Program-made: the position numbers and the translations under genes
Notes under the pieces: model-generated
The model's input: only the letters and a program-made list of their open reading frames with translations
Told to the model about the DNA's origin: nothing
Databases searched by the model: none
Assembly (NCBI GenBank): GCA_015075365.1
Contig: JABTUN010000004.1
Span: forward strand, 1 to 64,000
Direction of reading: 5' to 3'
From: Verrucomicrobiaceae bacterium
GTDB taxonomy: Bacteria; Verrucomicrobiota; Verrucomicrobiia; Verrucomicrobiales; Verrucomicrobiaceae
DNA length: 64,000 nt
In this document: positions 7,301 through 15,708 of the stretch, one piece after another
Numbering within the stretch: position 1 is the first letter of the stretch
Layout of the letters: each line of letters opens with the position of its first letter

Positions 7301-10108
7301 GTCATCCCTGGCACGTTTCAGACGACGGTGTGGTTTGAGTACGGCACGACGACGGATTACGGCCAGACGACTGCTTCGGAGGTCTTCGCGGCAGGAACTG
7401 ACTTCCGTAGTCTGACAAAGGGTATTTCCGGCCTCTCGCTCGGAGTGACGTATCATTACCGCATCGTCGCGAGCAGCTTTGGCGGCATCACTTATGGTGT
7501 GAACGGCACCTTCACCACGCAGGCGAGTTCCACCACGCCGGAGGCAGCACCCGTGGTGACCACTGGCGCAGCCTCAAGCATCACCACGACCTCTGCGGAT
7601 GTCTCACGAGCGGTGAACCCGCGATACGGCACCACCTTTGCGTGGTTTGAGTACGGCACCACCACGGCCTACGGCAACAACACGCTTCAAAGCAGCATCG
7701 GAAACGGCGGGGAGCCGGTCCTGTCACAGCAAACCCTAACGGGTCTGCTGCCCGGCACACTGTACTACTACCGGGCGGTCGCCTCGAACGGCCTCGGCAC
7801 CACCTATGGCACGGACATGACCTTCACGACGCAGTTTTTGCCTCCCGTGGCTGTCACAGGAGGTGCGGTGGCCGTCGGCACCACGGGGGCCACGCTGCAT
7901 GGCACGGTGAATGCCAACAATGCCGCCACCACAGTGTCGTTCGATTACAGCACGGACGGTGGCTCGACTTGGAGCAGCGTGCCAGCCACGCCGTCTCCTG
8001 TAACTGGCAGCTTGCCCACGACGGTGACGGCTTCTCTCACCAACCTGTCCCAGTTCACCACTTACCACTACCGCGTGAAGGCGGAAAGACCCGGCATTGT
8101 AACGACGGGCATTCCTTCCTCCTTCCAGGTGGCCACACTGTCAGGCTTGCAGCAGGTGTTTCCCACCCAGCCTGCTCCTTCGGCGGGCACGCTGACGGTG
8201 CATCTCACCCCGGCCGCCGGAGTGCTCACCGGCTGGCGGCTGGCGGGCGAGCAGGGTTGGCGCGCCTCCGGCTCCTCGGTCACAGGGCTGACCGCGTGGG
8301 ATCGCGGACTCGAATTCCGCCCGGCGCCAGGTTACATCCAGCCGCCCGGCGAAATCATTGCTTTCTCCGAGACCGAGATCACGAGGGATTACTACCTCGC
8401 CGCTGGCAGCGGCGGTGGAGGCGGGCTCAGTGTCACCTTGATGCCTGCCGGTATCACTGAGGGCGCAGGCCGCGCACAATGGCGGCTGCTGGGGGAGGGC
8501 GAGGCGCAGTGGCGTGACAGCGGCTCGTCCATCATGGATTTGATCCCCGGCAGCTACTTGATCGAGTGCAAGCCCGTCACGGGGCGGTCCACACCGATGA
8601 ACACCAGTGTGATCGTCAGCGAAGGCCAGGTGGCCGCGCCCACCATCACCTATTTCCAGGCGTATCCGGTCAATGGCACGCCGGGCGCGCCCTTGGATTT
8701 TTCAGCGGTGAGCACGGACACCACCAAACCCTACGCCTACGCGGGCCAGATCCGCAGCCATGCCGGCTCCAGCAGCGGCTTCGTCGTCAAGCCGCGCGTG
8801 GTGGCAACCGCGGCGCATGTGGTCTTTGATGACGGCAGGCAGGTGAATGATACCCATGGAAATCCCACGCTGGCGACGGTGCAGGGGCTCCAGTGGCTCC
8901 TCCAGCGCCACGCCGGAGTGCATGAGCCGGAGCCGCTCGTCCCGCGCGGTTTTTACGCCTTCACCGGCTACGCGGCGCAGCGCATCAGTGACAACTCGCC
9001 CGGCACGTCCTCGGCGCAGTCCCAGCATCTCGATGTGGCGGCGCTATACTTTAACGAAAACGCCGGGCGGGATGGCTTCAGCGGCTTCCTGGCGAGTGAT
9101 CTCACCCAAAACGAGTTCCTGACCTCCAGCGCGCACAAAACGCTCGTCGGTTACCCGGTGGATGGTATCGCGTCGGAATATCAGGGCATCATGCACGCCA
9201 CGTCTGCGGCGAACGTGAGCTTCACCGCAGGTTTTGGACGCACTTTCACCACCACCGGCATCCGCGGCAGCGGCGGCGGCAGCGGGGGCCCGCTGTGCGT
9301 GCAACACAACGGCATCTGGTATCCGGCGGCCATCTTCCTCGGCGGCAGCAACCAGACGGTCGTGCGCGCCATCGACAGCGAGGTGATCGACCTCTTCAAC
9401 CGTGCCCAGATCAGCGGCAACGGCGGGGCGAACAACACGAGCGGCGGGATCACGACGACAAGCTATATGCCAATAACAGGAGCCGCCACGGGCACTTTGA
9501 AGGTCAACATAGAACCTGCTGGCGCGGTCAATGCGGGTGCTCGCTGGGGACTGGCCCCAGAGGTTCCTCAACCCTTTGTCGGTAGGATTTCGGGGGGGCA
9601 AAGAGCCTTGCTTACGCCAAAGACTTTGCCCGACGGCTACATACTGCATTTCGCAACCGTCAACGGTTATGACGCTCCTGCCTCGCAGAGCGTGCCTGTG
9701 GCGCCTGGATACAACGAAATCACGTTCCGCTACAACACTTTCCAGGAAAGCTGGCGGCACACCTACTTTGGCACGACGGCGAACAGCGGGGACGCGGCCG
9801 ACAACCACGACTACGACCGCGATGGGTTCACCAACGCCGAGGAATACGCGGCAGGCACGAACCCGGTGCAGCGAGGGGACTTTTTCCGCGCGAACAACCC
9901 GCAGCACGGCCCCGGCACGTTCAGCGTGAGCACGGCGGGCAAGGCAGGGCGTAGCTACATCCTGGAACGCAGCGCGACGATGGCCGCGGGCACCTGGAGC
10001 ACGGTGGACACGGAGGGGCCGCTCGCTGCTGATGGCCCGGTGACGCTCACGGACGCGGCCAGCCCTTCCGGCACGGCATTCTACCGCATCCGCGTGACGG
10101 GGCCGTGA
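4373..10108 (+). CDS. secreted delta-60 repeat / Fn3-like / trypsin-like protease protein (giant protein 2)
   Basis: A homologue of the preceding gene, 1911 residues from the ATG at 4373 (AAGGAA ribosome site). A signal peptide (hydrophobic FWVIQATLMAM, ending near LHAA) precedes about 14 delta-60 repeats, double the number in gene 1 and enough for two propellers by inference. About four Fn3-like domains (YHYRLVAYNG-type strands) and two related beta domains follow. The trypsin-like domain has His1482 (TAAHV), Asp1554 (HLDVAALYF) and Ser1637 (GGGSGGPL). The C terminus is almost identical to that of gene 1. Only 78 bases separate the genes, so both may be co-expressed or the second may have its own leader promoter. 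Function unknown; secreted protease with a binding array is the best reading. Confidence 0.8.
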   Translation: MRSSFSFPLQFWVIQATLMAMTCLHAAPGDLDTSFGAGLARHTLGGDDQARGVHVFPDGSMLVGGLTDRSTGNYDFTLTRFSSGGLVDASFGTSGTVRTEVGTGNDRVRDMLRLSDGRILLAGDSRNASNYDLALVCHQAGGSLDTTFGNGGKAVVSISSRDDFLSRVIESDGKILAVGYTYTDGGSPTGGDDLVVVRWNANGSLDTSFNGTGYLVLDIFAKPEYGRAIHVLQNGDILVLGEVLTGSNRDAFLVKLNSSGQIVTSFNGTGHVLIDQAQAPEIAFDMKVQTDGKILMAGWRNTGSGNDFALARYEATGVPDITFNNTGFVTTSLSKTGAEADQAYAIALQADGRIIVVGSASGGGAMGVVRYMPDGTLDGTFNSNGYFLIDGTPMPGLNANGNLVIPVGTSAQLRDVMLLADGGLVAVGQAHNGVNNDLLVTRLDSSGKLDSSFGGTSGKVTTSINSGSEVIHDIAIAADGKVVAVGHGQNGATRDFTVARYLRNGFLDVTFGTNGKVQTPIGSGDDDAEAVAIDSVGRIVVAGHALMPGNGWDFAVVRYNADGTLDTGFGSAGKVTTKIGDSTSDDYARSIVIAPDGKILVAGEALNKEKTNYKFQIVRYNSNGTLDTSFGTDSQRPGVATASFGSGYELPRKIILEPGASPKIIVAGHKSGNGGHDIALARFNYNGTLDTSFELDGMVSVDIGGRDDVIQSVIRQSDGRIVVGGHASSGGNYSFLQVGFNTSGNLDNSFDTDAVVLVPGGSGGALGFAMAVQPDNKIVMAGASISSSEDFGLFRVQANGALDSGFGSAGQVVTPIGGSNDRAYACVIQPDGKIIAAGHAWNGSNDDFALVRYMGNTPVVTATAATNLGKFSAQINGAVTPNGIPVTIRFEHGPTTAYGQSTPAQAIGISPATQNVNAMLSGLVPNTTYHYRLVAYNGVEDIYGADMTFTTLADPPVAYTLTAADIGPTSASLIGIVIPGTFQTTVWFEYGTTTDYGQTTASEVFAAGTDFRSLTKGISGLSLGVTYHYRIVASSFGGITYGVNGTFTTQASSTTPEAAPVVTTGAASSITTTSADVSRAVNPRYGTTFAWFEYGTTTAYGNNTLQSSIGNGGEPVLSQQTLTGLLPGTLYYYRAVASNGLGTTYGTDMTFTTQFLPPVAVTGGAVAVGTTGATLHGTVNANNAATTVSFDYSTDGGSTWSSVPATPSPVTGSLPTTVTASLTNLSQFTTYHYRVKAERPGIVTTGIPSSFQVATLSGLQQVFPTQPAPSAGTLTVHLTPAAGVLTGWRLAGEQGWRASGSSVTGLTAWDRGLEFRPAPGYIQPPGEIIAFSETEITRDYYLAAGSGGGGGLSVTLMPAGITEGAGRAQWRLLGEGEAQWRDSGSSIMDLIPGSYLIECKPVTGRSTPMNTSVIVSEGQVAAPTITYFQAYPVNGTPGAPLDFSAVSTDTTKPYAYAGQIRSHAGSSSGFVVKPRVVATAAHVVFDDGRQVNDTHGNPTLATVQGLQWLLQRHAGVHEPEPLVPRGFYAFTGYAAQRISDNSPGTSSAQSQHLDVAALYFNENAGRDGFSGFLASDLTQNEFLTSSAHKTLVGYPVDGIASEYQGIMHATSAANVSFTAGFGRTFTTTGIRGSGGGSGGPLCVQHNGIWYPAAIFLGGSNQTVVRAIDSEVIDLFNRAQISGNGGANNTSGGITTTSYMPITGAATGTLKVNIEPAGAVNAGARWGLAPEVPQPFVGRISGGQRALLTPKTLPDGYILHFATVNGYDAPASQSVPVAPGYNEITFRYNTFQESWRHTYFGTTANSGDAADNHDYDRDGFTNAEEYAAGTNPVQRGDFFRANNPQHGPGTFSVSTAGKAGRSYILERSATMAAGTWSTVDTEGPLAADGPVTLTDAASPSGTAFYRIRVTGP
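9743..10108 (+). repeat. near-identical 3' block, copy 2
   Basis: Partner of 3929-4294: same length, no gaps and about 96% identical by eye count. It encodes the calcium-loop-like motif and the terminal beta domain ending YRIRVTGP. Confidence 0.85.
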
Positions 10109-10123
10109 GGTGGCGGTGCTTTG

Positions 10124-10945
10124 TCACTGCGCGAAGGACGGCGGCACCCAGAAGATCCAGCGGCGGGGTTCCTCGCCGCCGAGGGCGAGCTGGAGTTCGA
10201 GCATGGGCGGGCGCGGATAAGCGGAAGTGCTGCCAGCAGGCTGGGGCGGCGGCTGGGCGCCGGGCACGGGCTGGCCGTCCGGTCCCAGCACCGGGGTGGC
10301 CGGGGGCGCGCCCGCGTCACCGGCGCTAGGGACAGCGGGCGCGGGCTGCTGCATCCCGCCGGCGGAGACCATGGCCATGCCGCTCTTGATGAGGTCGGCG
10401 GCGGTGACTTTTTCATTCCATTTTTCAATCCACTGCTGGGTCTGCGGATCAAAGACACGCCAGGCCAGGGTGGTGACATCCGCCAGCAGGGCGAGCTCCA
10501 CCGGGCGCGTGGTGTTTTGCTGGCGCGTGGAGGCAAAGTTCAGCGGGATCTCCTCATACGAGAGCAGCGCGGCAGGCCGGCCTTCCCCGGCGCGGGGCGT
10601 GGTGGCGGCCAGGGTGACGACGCCGGGCGTGGCGGCGTCGAAGGGGGAGAGGGCGTTGGTTATTTCGAGAAGCTGGGACTGGCTGCCGAAGCCCTGTGCC
10701 GGGCGGATGGAGATGACCGCGTCCGGCGGCAGGCGGCTGAAGAGCGTCTCGCACAGCTCGACAAACTTTTGCACGCGCAGCTCACGCTCCTGCTCGCCGC
10801 GGATGCTGTCGGCGAGCTGGAGGGAGCTTTGCAGGATGCCGAACACGGCGGCCACCAGCAGCGCGATGATGAAGAGCGTGATGGCCGTCTCCAGCAGGGT
10901 AAAGCCGGCGGTGCGTGGAGCTCGTGCTGGGGAGTGCGGGTGCAA
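10124..10945 (-). CDS. pseudopilin-like protein with prepilin N-terminal methylation motif
   Basis: A 273-residue protein with a short basic leader followed by the type IV prepilin signature GFTLLETAITLFIIALLVA (Gly before Phe, Glu at +5, then a hydrophobic helix), so it should be processed by a prepilin peptidase. Its size and N terminus suit the GspJ/PulJ-like minor pseudopilins of type II secretion or the many orphan pseudopilins of Verrucomicrobiota. The C-terminal half is rich in Pro and Gly. The start is TTG, with an in-frame stop five codons upstream and no ATG before the signature. No other secretion-system gene is adjacent, so the partner machinery must lie elsewhere. Confidence 0.7.
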   Translation of the reverse strand: MHPHSPARAPRTAGFTLLETAITLFIIALLVAAVFGILQSSLQLADSIRGEQERELRVQKFVELCETLFSRLPPDAVISIRPAQGFGSQSQLLEITNALSPFDAATPGVVTLAATTPRAGEGRPAALLSYEEIPLNFASTRQQNTTRPVELALLADVTTLAWRVFDPQTQQWIEKWNEKVTAADLIKSGMAMVSAGGMQQPAPAVPSAGDAGAPPATPVLGPDGQPVPGAQPPPQPAGSTSAYPRPPMLELQLALGGEEPRRWIFWVPPSFAQ

Positions 10946-11038
10946 GACAGCGGTCTTTTAACCGAAGCCGGTGGCGGAGGGAAGGACCTTGTTGCGCGAT
11001 GAATGCACAAACAGCACTCACAACGCGTAACTCCGCAC

Positions 11039-12928
11039 ATGCGTTCCCTTCTCTTTCTCCTGCTCACCACGCCGCTGCTCGCGGACAAGCTGCTCGTGCT
11101 CGACACACGGATGATCGAGAGCGCGGAGAACGCCCGGCTGATGCCGGGAACGGTCACCAAGCATGCGGGCAATCCACTTTTCCAGGCGGACAAGCCGTGG
11201 GAGAACTCGATGAACAATCTGTATCCGAATGTCATCTGGGACGAGGAGCAGAAGGTCTTCAAGATGTGGTATAAATGCGTGCTGGCGGACAAGGAGGCCA
11301 TCGCGCAGATGGACGGTCCGAGCACGGTTCACGACGTGGGCTGGTATCTGCTCTATGCGACCTCGAAGGACGGAATCACCTGGGAAAAGCCCGAGCTGGG
11401 TCTGCATGCCTTTGGTGGCACGAAAGCCACGAACATCGTGGCGCGTGACTGCCCGAACGTGGGTGTTTTCAAAGACCTGCACGACGCCGATCCAGCGCGT
11501 CGCTACAAAATGGTGAGCGATGTGGGCTTGGGGAAGCCGCAGGTGCGCTTCTCCGCTGATGGCATCCATTGGGGCGAGGCGATCAAGGCGGAAGGTTTTG
11601 GGGCGCAGAATGGGGACACGCACAACAACGCCTTTTGGGACGAGGGCAGCAGGAAGTATGTGTGGTTCACGAAGCTCTACCTGGGCGAGCGGCTCGTGGC
11701 ACGGCTGGAGAGCGATGATTTCATTCACTGGCGGAACAACGGACTCATGCTGCGGAGCAGTGTCAGTGAAGGTCGCGGCAGCCAGACCTACTGCATGCCG
11801 GTGTTTCGTCATGCGGGGCTCTACCTCGGCTACTTGATGATGTACAACGTGAGCAAGGGCCGCACGGTGGATTGCGAGCTGGTGTGGAGTCCGGATGGCC
11901 TGAAATGGCAGCGAGTGGCTCCCGGCGTGCCCTTGATCCCCCGCGGGCCGAAGGGCAGCTACGACAGCGAATGCATCTACGCCATGGCCGGGCCACCGGT
12001 GATTCGCGATGGCCGCCATCTGATCTTTTACGGCGGCGATGATTTTCCGCACACGGGCTGGAAACGGCACTGCCTGCCTTGTTTGGCGACGCTGCGCGAG
12101 GATGGCTTTGCCGGCTACGAACCCATCGACGATGGCAAAACGGCCGTTTTGACCACGCGCCTGCTTCGTGTGACGTCGGAGCCTTTTCGCGTGATTGCCG
12201 ATGGCGATGCGGTGGAGGTCACGGGGATGGATGAAAGCGGTCAGAAAGTCGAAAAAAGCTCGTGGGCGGGCAAAACGCTGCGTTTCCGGCTTTCGATGCC
12301 TCGCGGGAAAATCTATGGCCTCGAAGGCGTGGCGTTGGTGGATCGAAAGTTGCCTGCGGAGGTCAATCCGCTGAAAAGCGCTGATTGGAAGCCGCAGCCA
12401 GTGAAGTCACATGGCTTCGATTTCGCCAAGGATGCGCAGTTTTGGAAGGGGGTGGACAAGGTGACGGCTCACGATGGCTTCATCACGGCCTCGCGGGAGG
12501 GGCGAAACCTGCCGATCGCGTTTTCGTCGGTCAAAGCAGGCGAGTCGCCGCTGATTGGTGATTGGACGCAAGTCGTCGGTGGTCGCGGCGCACGTATCTC
12601 GTGCCGTGTGCGCAGTGCGAAGCCGGGTGGTCGCGTGATGATCGAGGTGTTTGCGAGTGATGTGGGCGCGTGGCAGTTCGAGACGAAGACCACTTTCAGC
12701 AGCGACTGGCAGGAGGCTGTGGCCGAGCTGCGCTACGACTGGAGCGATGACGAGGCCCGTGCCGCCGGCTGGAAGCAGGCCGCGAACGGCTTCTCCTGGC
12801 GTGAGACGATGCAAAACATCGGCAAGCTCGTCGTCGTGCCCAGCGCTGCTGGCGCTCAATCGAGCTTTGACCTCGATGACGTGCGTGTGAGCGGCGTCGA
12901 ACACGGCAGGAATGAACCTGATTTATAG
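11039..12928 (+). CDS. secreted five-bladed propeller glycosidase-like protein
   Basis: A 629-residue protein using the ATG at 11039, which puts the signal peptide MRSLLFLLLTTPLLA at the N terminus; an in-frame ATG at 11003 adds 12 unlikely residues. Residues 20-430 resemble GH32/GH43/GH62-type beta-propeller proteins common in Planctomycetes and Verrucomicrobia. Repeated short blades such as WYLLYATSKDGITWEKP and MYNVSKGRTVDCELVWSPDG, with conserved GNPLF and SPDG turns, support this. The C-terminal part (about 430-629) looks like an all-beta carbohydrate-binding or jelly-roll domain. The exact substrate cannot be read from sequence. It is convergent with the next gene, with a gap of about 30 bases and no clear terminator. 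Confidence 0.6.
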   Translation: MRSLLFLLLTTPLLADKLLVLDTRMIESAENARLMPGTVTKHAGNPLFQADKPWENSMNNLYPNVIWDEEQKVFKMWYKCVLADKEAIAQMDGPSTVHDVGWYLLYATSKDGITWEKPELGLHAFGGTKATNIVARDCPNVGVFKDLHDADPARRYKMVSDVGLGKPQVRFSADGIHWGEAIKAEGFGAQNGDTHNNAFWDEGSRKYVWFTKLYLGERLVARLESDDFIHWRNNGLMLRSSVSEGRGSQTYCMPVFRHAGLYLGYLMMYNVSKGRTVDCELVWSPDGLKWQRVAPGVPLIPRGPKGSYDSECIYAMAGPPVIRDGRHLIFYGGDDFPHTGWKRHCLPCLATLREDGFAGYEPIDDGKTAVLTTRLLRVTSEPFRVIADGDAVEVTGMDESGQKVEKSSWAGKTLRFRLSMPRGKIYGLEGVALVDRKLPAEVNPLKSADWKPQPVKSHGFDFAKDAQFWKGVDKVTAHDGFITASREGRNLPIAFSSVKAGESPLIGDWTQVVGGRGARISCRVRSAKPGGRVMIEVFASDVGAWQFETKTTFSSDWQEAVAELRYDWSDDEARAAGWKQAANGFSWRETMQNIGKLVVVPSAAGAQSSFDLDDVRVSGVEHGRNEPDL

Positions 12929-12960
12929 ACCGGTCCCGGTTGAACACCCAGGAACAGGCC

Positions 12961-14907
12961 TCAGCGCACCATGGCGGCGGTGCCGGAGAGCTGCTCGATC
13001 TCGGCGATGGCGCGGCGGATTTCACGATCCTCTCCCTGGATGCGCAGCACCTCCCGGAAGTGCTGGAGGGCCATGGGGTAAAGCTGCTGCTGGCGGCGGA
13101 TGAGGGCGAGCACGAGGTGCGCGCCGGCGTGGTCCGGCAGGATTTTGAGGCATTTGGTGAGGGTGATGATGGCGTCGTCGAGCCTGCCAAGGCGGGCGAG
13201 GCCCACGCCGAGCTGGTAGAGGGCCATGGGATTGCGGTCAGCCATCTCATTGAGCTTCATCATGCGCTCCATGGTGCTGACGGACTCCTTCACGCGGCCG
13301 AGCTTGAGCAGGGAGTTGGCGAGATTGAACATGCCGTTTTGGAAGCGGGGCTCGATCTGGAGGGATTTTTGGAAGCATTCGAGCGCCTCCTGGTCCCGCC
13401 CGGCATCGGAGGCGGCGGCGCCGAGATTGCTCCACACGCGGTATTTGCCGGGGCTTTTCTCCGCGGTGTCCTTCCACAGGGTGTAGGCGCTGCTCCACAC
13501 GTCATTGCGCGCCCAGGTGACGGTGGAAAGCGTGAGCGTGATGACCACCACGGCGGCGGCGGGCACCCAGGCGGCGGGGCGTGCCGCTGGCAGCCAGGCG
13601 CGCGCGCGGTCGATCAAGATGGCGGCCAGGATGAAGATGCCGGCGGAGGGCAGGTAGGCGCGGTGCTCTGCCATCATGTCCGGCAGCGGCACGAGACCGG
13701 AGGAGATGCTGATGGTGGCGAAATACCACAGCATGAAGGCGAAGGCGGCGCGCATGCGCACGTCATCGCCCGCGCGACGCCACAGCCAGGTGACGATGCC
13801 GGCAAAGGCGGCCAGCACGGCGAGTGAAATGACCACATGCCCCGTCCGGATGCTGTGATACACGGGCCATTCGGGGTCGAGATTCATCCCGGCGGGCCAC
13901 ACGAGCAGGCGCAGATACTCCGCCACGACAGTGATCTGGGTGACGAGGTAGCTCCATTGGGAGAGGGGCTCGTCCCGCGAGTTCACGATGTTCAGGGCGG
14001 CATTCACATCCAGGGAACCACCGGCCAGCACGGCGGAGGTGAGCAGGACGAGGCCGGGGATGAGCGGCAGGCAGAGCAGCAGCGGCAGCGCGCGGCGCAG
14101 GGAGTCACGCCAGGCGGTGCCAAGCACGAGCCGGTCAAGCAGCACGGCGAGCAGCGGCAGGGTGACGGTGCATTCCTTGGTCAGCATGCCCAGCAGGGTG
14201 GTGAGCACGGCGGCGGCGCGCAGCAGGCGGCCATGGCGCGCGGCACTGAAGGAGACAAAGTACAGCACCAGGGTGAGGAGGTAAAAGAACGCGGCCAGGG
14301 AGGTGAAGCGCTGCACGACATAGGTGACGGACTCGATGGCCAGGGGGTGCGCGGCGAAGAGCGCCGCGGCGGTGAGGGCGATGAACTGGCGTGAGCGCGT
14401 CTGCGCGGGCTGCTCCTCCCTCCGCCGCAGCAGCAGGTGGACGAGCGCGTAGAGCAACAGGGTGTTTCCCGTGTGCAGAATGATGTTCACCACGCGGTAC
14501 CAGCGCGGCTGGAAGCCGTCGAGCATGTAGTTGAGGTAAAAGGTGGCGTAGGCCACCGGGCGCATGACAAAGTTCACCGCGTAGTCCGGGTCCGCGCCCA
14601 TTTCCCCCGGGCGGAGCACGAATTCCTTGAAGTGCAGCGGGTAGGTGAAGTTGGAGGCATCACGGAAGATGGGATTGTCCGTGAGGTACATGTTGTCATC
14701 GAAGACCATCGGGTGGTCTGCCGTGCGCACATACAGCGCCGCGCAGAGGGCGGTCAAAACCAGCGCGGCGAGCAGGTGGGGACGACGCCAGAGGGAGGCA
14801 TGGGGCGTGGCGCACCCGGGATGCAAGGGCAGGTCTGGCGGCGTGCTGGCGGGAGGCACCACATGGGCAGCGTGCCGGCGGCAGGCATATTTGCGGCGTT
14901 TGGACAT
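12961..14907 (-). CDS. multi-pass membrane protein with C-terminal TPRs (TMTC / protein O-mannosyltransferase-like)
   Basis: 648 residues. After a basic N terminus there are roughly nine to eleven hydrophobic segments. An early loop carries the DHPMVFDDNMYLTDNP motif typical of the TMTC/DUF1736 GT-C-like family, which is related to O-mannosyltransferases. The last 170 residues hold three or four TPR-like helical pairs (for example GAAASDAGRDQEALECFQKS). A membrane glycosyltransferase or scaffold is likely; acceptor and sugar donor are unknown. It lies 120 bases downstream of, and in the same direction as, the amino-sugar/two-component operon, so it may belong to that transcript. Confidence 0.65.
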   Translation of the reverse strand: MSKRRKYACRRHAAHVVPPASTPPDLPLHPGCATPHASLWRRPHLLAALVLTALCAALYVRTADHPMVFDDNMYLTDNPIFRDASNFTYPLHFKEFVLRPGEMGADPDYAVNFVMRPVAYATFYLNYMLDGFQPRWYRVVNIILHTGNTLLLYALVHLLLRRREEQPAQTRSRQFIALTAAALFAAHPLAIESVTYVVQRFTSLAAFFYLLTLVLYFVSFSAARHGRLLRAAAVLTTLLGMLTKECTVTLPLLAVLLDRLVLGTAWRDSLRRALPLLLCLPLIPGLVLLTSAVLAGGSLDVNAALNIVNSRDEPLSQWSYLVTQITVVAEYLRLLVWPAGMNLDPEWPVYHSIRTGHVVISLAVLAAFAGIVTWLWRRAGDDVRMRAAFAFMLWYFATISISSGLVPLPDMMAEHRAYLPSAGIFILAAILIDRARAWLPAARPAAWVPAAAVVVITLTLSTVTWARNDVWSSAYTLWKDTAEKSPGKYRVWSNLGAAASDAGRDQEALECFQKSLQIEPRFQNGMFNLANSLLKLGRVKESVSTMERMMKLNEMADRNPMALYQLGVGLARLGRLDDAIITLTKCLKILPDHAGAHLVLALIRRQQQLYPMALQHFREVLRIQGEDREIRRAIAEIEQLSGTAAMVR

Positions 14908-15027
14908 GGCGGCGATTCTGCCGTAAACGGCCGCTTTTCCGCAACGGACATGGCCTGTGGTGCCGCAGGCTTCCCTTGCGTCATGATGGATGCAGCGCGC
15001 GCTGTGGTGCCCGCCGCCACGCAGGGG

Positions 15028-15708
15028 CTAGGCACCATGATCCCGCACCCACTGGCCGGCGCGCAGGTACAGCTCCGCGGCGCTGCGCAGTTGCAGCTTG
15101 TCCTTGATGCGCGCGCGGTAGGTCTCGACGGTGGATTCGCCGAGATTGAGCATCTGGGCGATCTCCTTGGTGCTCTTGCCACGGCCGAGCATCTGGAAGA
15201 CCTCCAGCTCGCGGTCGGCGAGGGTTTCCATGCCGGCGAGGGGCTGGGAGGTGCGCTTTTGCGTCATGCGCTCCAGCAGCCGGGCGGTCATCTGGCGGCT
15301 GGCATAGACCTCCCCGGCGGCGACGGAGCGGATGGCCTTGATGACCTCCGTGGAGGCCTCGTTTTTGGAGATGTAGCCCTTGGCGCCGGCGCGCAGGGCG
15401 CGCTCCGCGTAGAGCTCCTCGTCATGCATGGAGAGGACGAGGACATTGACCTCCAGGCCCTGCGCCTTGATGTCCTTGACCAGTTCGAGGCCGCTGGAGC
15501 CGCCGCGCAGGGTGACGTCCACGATGGCGATGTCCGGGTTCTCGCTGTGGATGAGCTGCATGGCGTCCTTGATGTTGTCCGCCTCGCCGCAGACGCGCAT
15601 GCCGAGCTCGCGGTTGATGAGGCCGCCGAGATGCTCTCGGAACATGGGATGATCTTCGACGAGGAGGACTTTCAGTCCGCGCGGGGTGGTGTTTTCAGAA
15701 GTGGCCAT
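15028..15708 (-). CDS. LuxR/NarL-family response regulator
   Basis: 226 residues. An N-terminal receiver domain has acidic pocket residues Glu18-Asp19 (VEDHP), phosphoacceptor Asp64 (IVDVTLRGG) and the conserved Lys in KGYISKNEA. A C-terminal LuxR helix-turn-helix (LADRELEVFQMLGRGKSTKE, then STVETYRARIKDKL) binds DNA. Its start lies inside the 3' end of the upstream histidine kinase gene (37-base overlap), indicating translational coupling and a cognate pair. It is the last clear gene of an operon that begins with sugar-biosynthesis genes, so it may regulate envelope glycan genes; that is inference. Confidence 0.92.
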   Translation of the reverse strand: MATSENTTPRGLKVLLVEDHPMFREHLGGLINRELGMRVCGEADNIKDAMQLIHSENPDIAIVDVTLRGGSSGLELVKDIKAQGLEVNVLVLSMHDEELYAERALRAGAKGYISKNEASTEVIKAIRSVAAGEVYASRQMTARLLERMTQKRTSQPLAGMETLADRELEVFQMLGRGKSTKEIAQMLNLGESTVETYRARIKDKLQLRSAAELYLRAGQWVRDHGA

